Of a stretch of DNA of 64,000 nt, positions 58,997-64,000 are shown piece after piece. This DNA comes from Myxocyprinus asiaticus (lineage: Eukaryota; Chordata; Actinopteri; Cypriniformes; Catostomidae), in NCBI RefSeq assembly GCF_019703515.2, contig NC_059368.1:30726289-30790288 (forward strand), in the 5' to 3' direction. The number at the start of each line of letters is the position of its first letter. Within the stretch, counting starts at the first letter, position 1. Position numbers and translations under genes: made by a program. The notes beneath the pieces were generated by a model that made no database searches, was not told where the DNA came from, and was given only the letters and a program-made list of their open reading frames with translations.

Positions 58997-59049
58997 TACA
59001 TAACCAGTGTCTTTGTTTTAATTGGTAATTTTTTTGTGGTAGCCTGTAG

Positions 59050-60730
59050 GGCTCTTTGAAATAATTTGGCGAAGTGATATGGAACTGTCATGCAGTCAAG
59101 ACCTAAAACTACTTCATAGCTGTGCGTTTACTTGAAAAATAATTGCACACCTTAGAATGTCTGTCATCCAGTCAGAATCAAGCATTCAACAGACCCATGG
59201 TATAAATACATATATTAAACAAACAATGTTGAAATCTCAGCGGTCACAGCTTCAACATGTAAATTCTGTCATCCCATTGTGATAATTTCTGTTGGAATTG
59301 TGGGATAAATTTTGGTAATTTAATTTAGGTTATTGAGGCAGCTTCAACTGAGGAAAAAACAAACAAAAAACAACTGGTTCCAGAGTACAACACATGGCTA
59401 AGATGGAAAATTATTACATTTTGTCAACTCTGTCAAATAAATAATAAATTATAGAATATACAGTATGTTATCACTTAACTCCTTTACTGAACACCATTAT
59501 TAGATAATTAAAGACTTTACACTCTTGTTGGATGGATCAAATTAAAATAGCATGCTGTTTAGTTGACACAAATCACAGTAAGTTATGAAGTGAATAAATG
59601 TACATTTTCAGAAAAAAAGTGTTTTTATAAAAACTTGTTCCCTTTCATGGTTCGTTAGCTGAGACCTTTGTCTACAAATATATCCATTTAAAATTAATTT
59701 AGTATTAAAAAATAAAAACTAATATTTTAAAGTTTGTCCCTTATCTCGGAATCAGTGTATTATGTTATTGTAACTAGTAAGAAAGCCATTAAAGATATAT
59801 TTAATTACTCTTTACTTTATTAATATCTGAAATCAATTTCGAGATATCTAAAATTAACATTAATTGTGAAAATCTTCTAATAAAAATGCAGTTACAGATA
59901 TCAAAAATCACGTCTTTTACTAGTTGAAATTCCACTTTTGATATCAAGATGTCATTTCTTATATCAAGAATTAACATTTTTATTAGTGTGACTCTAATTA
60001 AAATCTAATTATAATTTCATAGCTGATTTCAAGAATTTGTTTATTAACTAGTTAAAATGTAATTCTATATATCTATAATTTATATCCTGCATATCATTAA
60101 ATGTCAAAAAAGCTTGTGATAATGAGTTGAACCAATGTTGCTGTGATAGGCTGGTTGGGATGCTCCAACAAACCGAACAATGCTTTGATAACACCAGCAA
60201 CAGTTTTTAAAATTTTCTGGGAAATCATTCTACAAGTGGCTTTTTTTTAATTATTATTATTATTTTTTTTCATCAAAAGAATGGCACTCATAACTTTTAA
60301 CACAACAGTGTCTTTTCGGTCATTTTCAATAACATCAGATTGTTGAAATTAATTGTGAAGCATAAATTCTCTATGTGCCATTCAAACAATACAAGGTTGT
60401 CAGTGTTATTGATACTTTCTTTTGATTAAGCCAATAAATAAACAAATTTTCAATCTGGAGTGTAGCCCTCTCTCACTCTCACTCTATTTCTAGGATGCTT
60501 TTATAATGAGAGAAACACAGAAGTGATCCATCAGTCTTACTGAGGTCCACTGTGGAGCAACAGACTTTAGACAGATTAACTGCCATTTCATTCAAAATCC
60601 TCATAGGTCATTTTTTGCTTGCAATCTGTAACATGGAAGCTAAGACAGGAGGTGAGAGACCTACAGATTTGTTTCTTTATTTTCTTTATATTTTTAGTTC
60701 GAACAACACTGATTCATGACTCAATCCTGA
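59050..60730. other. AT-rich unassigned DNA
   Basis: Contains T/AT-rich patches (60240-60275), no coding homology and no clear repeat ends. Confidence 0.45.
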
Positions 60731-60855
60731 GAGGATGTGTCGATGTAGTGACATTAGGGGTCACTCTTGGGAGCCCCAAACACCTCTGATCTTTGAGAAA
60801 AGGCCAATGGAAATTGGCAAGTGGAATTTGCATGCCACTCCCCCAGACATACGGG

Positions 60856-60863
60856 TATAAAAG
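60856..60863 (+). promoter_or_regulatory. TATA box in DIRS right terminus (copy C)
   Basis: TATAAAAG in + orientation, antisense to the copy C genes, within the conserved ACGGGTATAAAAGGAGCTGG context shared by all three copies. Confidence 0.5.
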
Positions 60864-61105
60864 GAGCTGGCTCGCAACCACTCATTCAGGTTTTGTGGTG
60901 AGGAGCCGAGACAAGGTCCCGGCCATTTCAGCGGGTAGTTCAGTGTTGTGGCAGGAGGGACACAATGTCTCGTTCCCTCCATCAGGGAACGGAGGTTATG
61001 AAAGTAACCACGACGTTCCCTATTTGTCACTCACTCAACGTTGAGTCAATGTAGTGACACTAGGGGTCTCTATACGAAATGCCACAACTAGCTGAACAGT
61101 GTTAC

Positions 61106-61135
61106 CAAATCAATAAATGTAAATGTAAATGTAAA
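61106..61135 (+). mobile_element. 30-bp L2 3' tail insertion with 6-bp target duplication
   Basis: CAAATCAATAAATGTAAATG plus two more ATGTAA-type units is identical in style to the L2 3' end at 37900-37925. It is flanked by TGTTAC on both sides (61100-61105, 61136-61141). Copies A and B have a single GTTACGTGGACTGG at this site, so the empty allele is visible in this same window. Confidence 0.85.
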
Positions 61136-61873
61136 TGTTACATGGACTGGCAGTGCGAGACGGGCAGGCCATTGCGTTCCTTGTAGCCAGTGCACCTAGC
61201 CATAACGTAACCTCCCCCAACGCTCCTACGAGTGTCGTACGGTCCCCTGCACCTCTGGGACAAGTCGACTGCCCAAGAATGGGGACAGGCTGCCCCAGCC
61301 GTGGTCTGTTCTCTTTTTTTCTCCCCAAAAAAGAATGGAAATCTTGTTCAGCTGGGGGCCATTAAGTGTCCGCATCAGGGATGTGTCCCTTCCCAAAGGG
61401 AAGACACCGCGGAGACCACACCCTACCCAAAAGGGAGGTAATTGTGTGGGAATATGTCACATGGTCTTACCGAGCTTGTCGGCAGTGTCACATGTGGAGA
61501 AGTCCCCGTGGTAGGTCCTACCCAGAGGGGAGGAGCTCTACAACACGGCAACTGGTGGCAGAGGGAACTCTGCCCAAGGAAGACGTGGGTTTACCAACGG
61601 GGAAACCATCTTGCGGAAGATACATCACACAGGGTTACATACAGGCAACCAGCGCATGTGGAGAAACCTACCCCAGCACAGGGCCTATTAGCACACGTGC
61701 TGGTCCGGCATCGAGTTTCTCCGCCAACTCGCCTGCCACAGGGCTAAGGAGGAAGGACATCCAGGGTCCATGACTTAGTGAACACGGCTGGGGGGTAAAA
61801 GCGCACGTCTCCCCTTCCAGGAGGGGGAAGGCGCTATGTGCAAGCGGTACACCCAGCCAGTTGTCCCATACAC

Positions 61874-62870
61874 TTACCTGTTCGTACCTAATAATACACG
61901 GGATGAAACTGGCTCAACCCGGAGATTGTTGAACCTCGCGAAGGTATTGAGTGTTTCCCAGCCTGCAGCTCTGCAGATGTCTGCTAAAGAGGCGCCATTG
62001 GTCAGGGCCCAGGAGGCCGCCACACTCCTAGTAGAGTGTGCTCGTAGTAGGGGGCGGCATGTCCTGTACATGATATGCCAAGGCGATGGTGTCAATGACC
62101 CAGTGGGCGATCCTCTGTTTGGAGACAGCGCTCCCTTTCCTCTGTCCTCCAAAGTAGACAAAAAGCTGCTCAGAGCATCTAAAGCTCTGTGTGTGGTACA
62201 AATAGATGCACAAAGCGTGCACTGGACACAGCAACGACATGGCTGGATCTGCCTCCTCCTGGGGCAGCGCTTGCAGGTTCACCAACTGATCCCTAAATGG
62301 GGTCGTGGGAACCTTGGGCACATAGCCCGTTTGGGGTCTCAGGACCACGTGAGAGTATCCCGGACCAAACTCCAGGCACGTGTCGCTGACATAGAATGCC
62401 TGCAGGTCCCCTACCCTCTTGATGGATGTGAGTGCAGTCAGGAGGGAAGTCTTCAAAGAGAGTGCCTTTAGCTCAACTGACTCCAGGGGCTCAAACGGGG
62501 CTCCCCGCAGGCCCCATAGGGCCATTGAGAGATCCCATGAGGGAATGAGGCATGGCCTGGGAGGGTTCAGCCTCCTCATGCCTCTAAGGAACCTGATGAT
62601 CAGGTCTTGCTTCCCGAGAGACTTACCGTCAACTGCGTCATGGTGCGCCACTATAGCAGCCACGTACACCTTCAAGGTGGAGGGGGACAGCCACCCCTCC
62701 AGCCTCTCCTGCAGGAAGGAAAGAACCAACCCCACTGCGCATCTCTGGGGCCTTCGCGTCGGGAAGAATACCACCTAGCGAACAGACACCACTTCAAGGC
62801 ATACAGGCACCTCGTAGAGGGAGCCCTAACCTGAGTGATCATGTCTACCACTGCGGGTGGTAGGCCACTT
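61874..62870 (-). pseudogene. DIRS tyrosine recombinase (copy C), disrupted
   Basis: Minus strand. PPAVVDMITQVRAPSTRCLY and ALKWCLFARWYSSR begin the N-terminal domain, a frameshift near 62760 leads to VLSFLQERLEGWLSPSTLKV, RFLRGMRRLNPPRPCLIPSW and box I TSIKRVGDLQAFYV, and the frame stays open for 248 codons to 62028. Another shift occurs near 62045-62090, then RAHSTRSVAASWALTNGASL (box II HSTR intact) and NTFARFNNLRVEPVSS. The nucleophile tyrosine position reads asparagine (FNN instead of FYN), so the enzyme would be dead even without the frameshifts. Same length as copy B. Confidence 0.9.
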
Positions 62871-63393
62871 AGGTTTTCTGCGTCCTGTCCAAGGGCCAGA
62901 CATGGAGGTTCCAGAGGTCTGTCGGACACACCGGCGGGTGGGGACTTGCGGTGGGGCGGAGCCTGAGGCACCACATTGAGGGGGCTCGAGTCCCTAACAC
63001 ATTGCCGTGCTGAGTCTGGGGATGTTGAAGCACTTACCTGCTCTGGATACCCACCATAGGACCAGTCAGGGAGGGGGTAGGAGGGAAATTGTCCCTGTAG
63101 TCTGTCAAAACCGCCCTGGTGTGGGTGTGTTTGTGCCACAGCTGGGCGCACTGGGGTGGGGGGCCCGCCTCTAGGGTGCCATGCCTGCCGTAAAGGTGCG
63201 GTGGCCGGCGGTCATTATAACAATAGCCATGAGCACCGGATGCATGACCCAGGGAATGAGGAAACCGCTCTTTTCTTGACAATGTGGGTACTGCAGCCCT
63301 CTGGGCATGCGGCAAAATCAATAGAAAAGGAAACAAAAGATTCTCCTCCCGGCCTTCCACCGGGGGATCCACCCACGTCCCTGGGTCGCCCAT
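62870..63393 (-). pseudogene. DIRS gag/pol linker remnant
   Basis: Low-conservation proline/serine-rich frames (PDWSYGGYPEQVSASTSPDS, QAPPHRKSPPAGVSDRPLEP) connect the ORF1 end directly with the segment preceding the recombinase (LALGQD, equal to LALGRD in copy B). The RT/RNase H genes expected here are absent. The deletion point lies somewhere near 62940-63000. Confidence 0.6.
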
Positions 63394-63394
63394 C

Positions 63395-64000
63395 TCAAGG
63401 GCACTTTGAAGTCTTCCTCAGGTTCTTGGCGGCGGACCGTGAGACAGGGGGCATCTGCTTCCTGCGGGTGGCTCCATGCTGGGGCCGGACCATGCTGCAG
63501 CGGAGCTGGTGTTGTTGCCACAGGGGGACTCTCTTGGCAATAAGCAGACGGGGTGCGGGACCTTGATCTGTGTCAGGGCAGGATGTCCTAAAAGCCTCTG
63601 TCTGCTTCTTAACCGCCGAGAACTGCTGTGCAAAGTCCTTGATGGTGTTGCCGAATAGGCCAACCTGGGAGATGGGGGCGTCAAAGAACTGTGCCTTGTC
63701 AGCCTCCCTCATCTTGACCAGGTTGAACCAAAGGTGGTGTTCCTGGACCACAAGGGTGGACATCGCCTGCCCGATAGTCTGCGCCATGAGCTTCATCACC
63801 CGGAGAGCGAGATCGGTCGCCGAACGCAGCTCCTGCATCAATTCTGGGTCAGAACTACCCTCATGCAGTTCTTTTAGCGCCTTGGCCTGGTGCACTTGCA
63901 GGAGAGCCATGGCATGCAGGGCGGGGGCTGCCTGTCCAGCAGCACATTAGGCCTTAGCCGCCAGAGACGACGTAAACCTACAGGCCCTGGACAGGAGTCT
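63395..64000 (-). pseudogene. DIRS ORF1 (gag-like), partial, cut by the window edge
   Basis: Minus strand, 171 open codons from 63910 to 63395: MALLQVHQAKALKELHEGSS, ELRSATDLALRVMKLMAQTI, STLVVQEHHLWFNLVKMREA, FFDAPISQVGLFGNTIKDFA. This matches the conserved part of DIRS ORF1, thought to be the nucleic-acid packaging protein of the retrotransposon particle. The same phase continues upstream (AAGQAAPALHA) but meets a TAA at about 63947-63949 and then leaves the window, so the start is not visible. The C-terminal part, after LRKTSKCP, is truncated relative to the downstream frames. Confidence 0.82.

Larger units (their letters stand above)
60737..64000 (-). mobile_element. DIRS1-type retrotransposon copy C, RT-less, running off the right edge
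   Basis: In minus orientation: gag-like ORF1 (from beyond 64000 to about 63395), degenerate linker, recombinase (about 62870-61874), then 3' non-coding DNA to 60737. RT and RNase H, present between gag and recombinase in a complete DIRS, are missing. The outermost 57-bp arm seen in copies A and B is absent here: sequence stops at TGTCGATGTAGTGAC, while the inner arm (60961-61017) is kept. Contains the micro-LINE insertion at 61106-61135. The left half of the element lies outside the window. Confidence 0.9.

Noticed and set aside
61135..61773. Several plus-strand frames of 70-135 codons
   Set aside because: Antisense to the 3' non-coding region of DIRS copy C. The same DNA in copies A and B gives different, unrelated frames.
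61836..62471. 211-codon plus-strand frame
   Set aside because: Exact antisense shadow of the DIRS recombinase on the minus strand.
1..64000. A novel multi-gene system
   Set aside because: All homologous coding sequence belongs to known transposon and retrotransposon families. No operon-like or host gene cluster is present.

Overview
The window is 64 kb of AT-rich, repeat-dense vertebrate DNA. The repeat families point to a cypriniform teleost (carp, barb or minnow group): DIRS1-type tyrosine-recombinase retrotransposons, an L2 LINE ending in an ATGTAA-type tail, several Tc1 families, the palindromic repeat with GGGATAGTTCACCC-like ends that is abundant in cyprinids, and frequent (GA)n, (TA)n and (GT)n arrays. 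I found no convincing host exon, tRNA, rRNA or CRISPR array. Every long or homologous reading frame I could explain belongs to a transposable element, and nearly all of these are broken. The region is best read as intergenic or deep-intronic DNA.

Layout. 1-10 kb: unique-looking AT-rich DNA, (AT)n(GA)n, a decayed Tc1 end, a foldback MITE, an 853-bp hAT-like element with target duplications, and half of a palindromic cyprinid repeat. 10.6-12.2 kb: a young Tc1 element with about 200-bp inverted repeats and a transposase with a single internal stop codon. 12.2-20 kb: mostly non-repetitive DNA plus MITEs and a SINE head. 20.2-22.25 kb: DIRS copy A (recombinase plus right terminus). 22.3-33.4 kb: sparse, with two related solo LTRs (24.0 and 30.9 kb) and a third Tc1 family (32.1-32.6 kb). 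33.4-38 kb: an I/Nimb-like LINE between (GA)n arrays, a scrap of another LINE fused to DIRS copy D, then an L2 LINE. 39.2-44.5 kb: a LINE endonuclease fragment (minus), a DIRS reverse-transcriptase fragment (minus), and head-to-head with it DIRS copy B (plus). 44.5-48.2 kb: little. 48.6-50.5 kb and 56.7-58.8 kb: two copies of a roughly 2-kb LTR in opposite orientation. 52.2-59 kb: a hAT element, an inverted duplication, a Tc1 with its catalytic core deleted, and a three-level nest. 60.7-64 kb: DIRS copy C (minus), an RT-less derivative running off the window edge.

How parts relate. The genes are selfish-element functions: DDE transposases (cut and paste at TA), tyrosine recombinases (integration of DIRS circles), and LINE endonuclease/RT (target-primed reverse transcription). 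Each copy here carries at least one visible lesion, so none looks autonomous. The interest lies in the insertion history: verifiable target duplications, nested insertions, a 30-bp LINE tail with its own target duplication inside a DIRS terminus, and DIRS terminal arms that match each other within a copy better than between copies. I found no undescribed molecular system, and I say so rather than stretch one.
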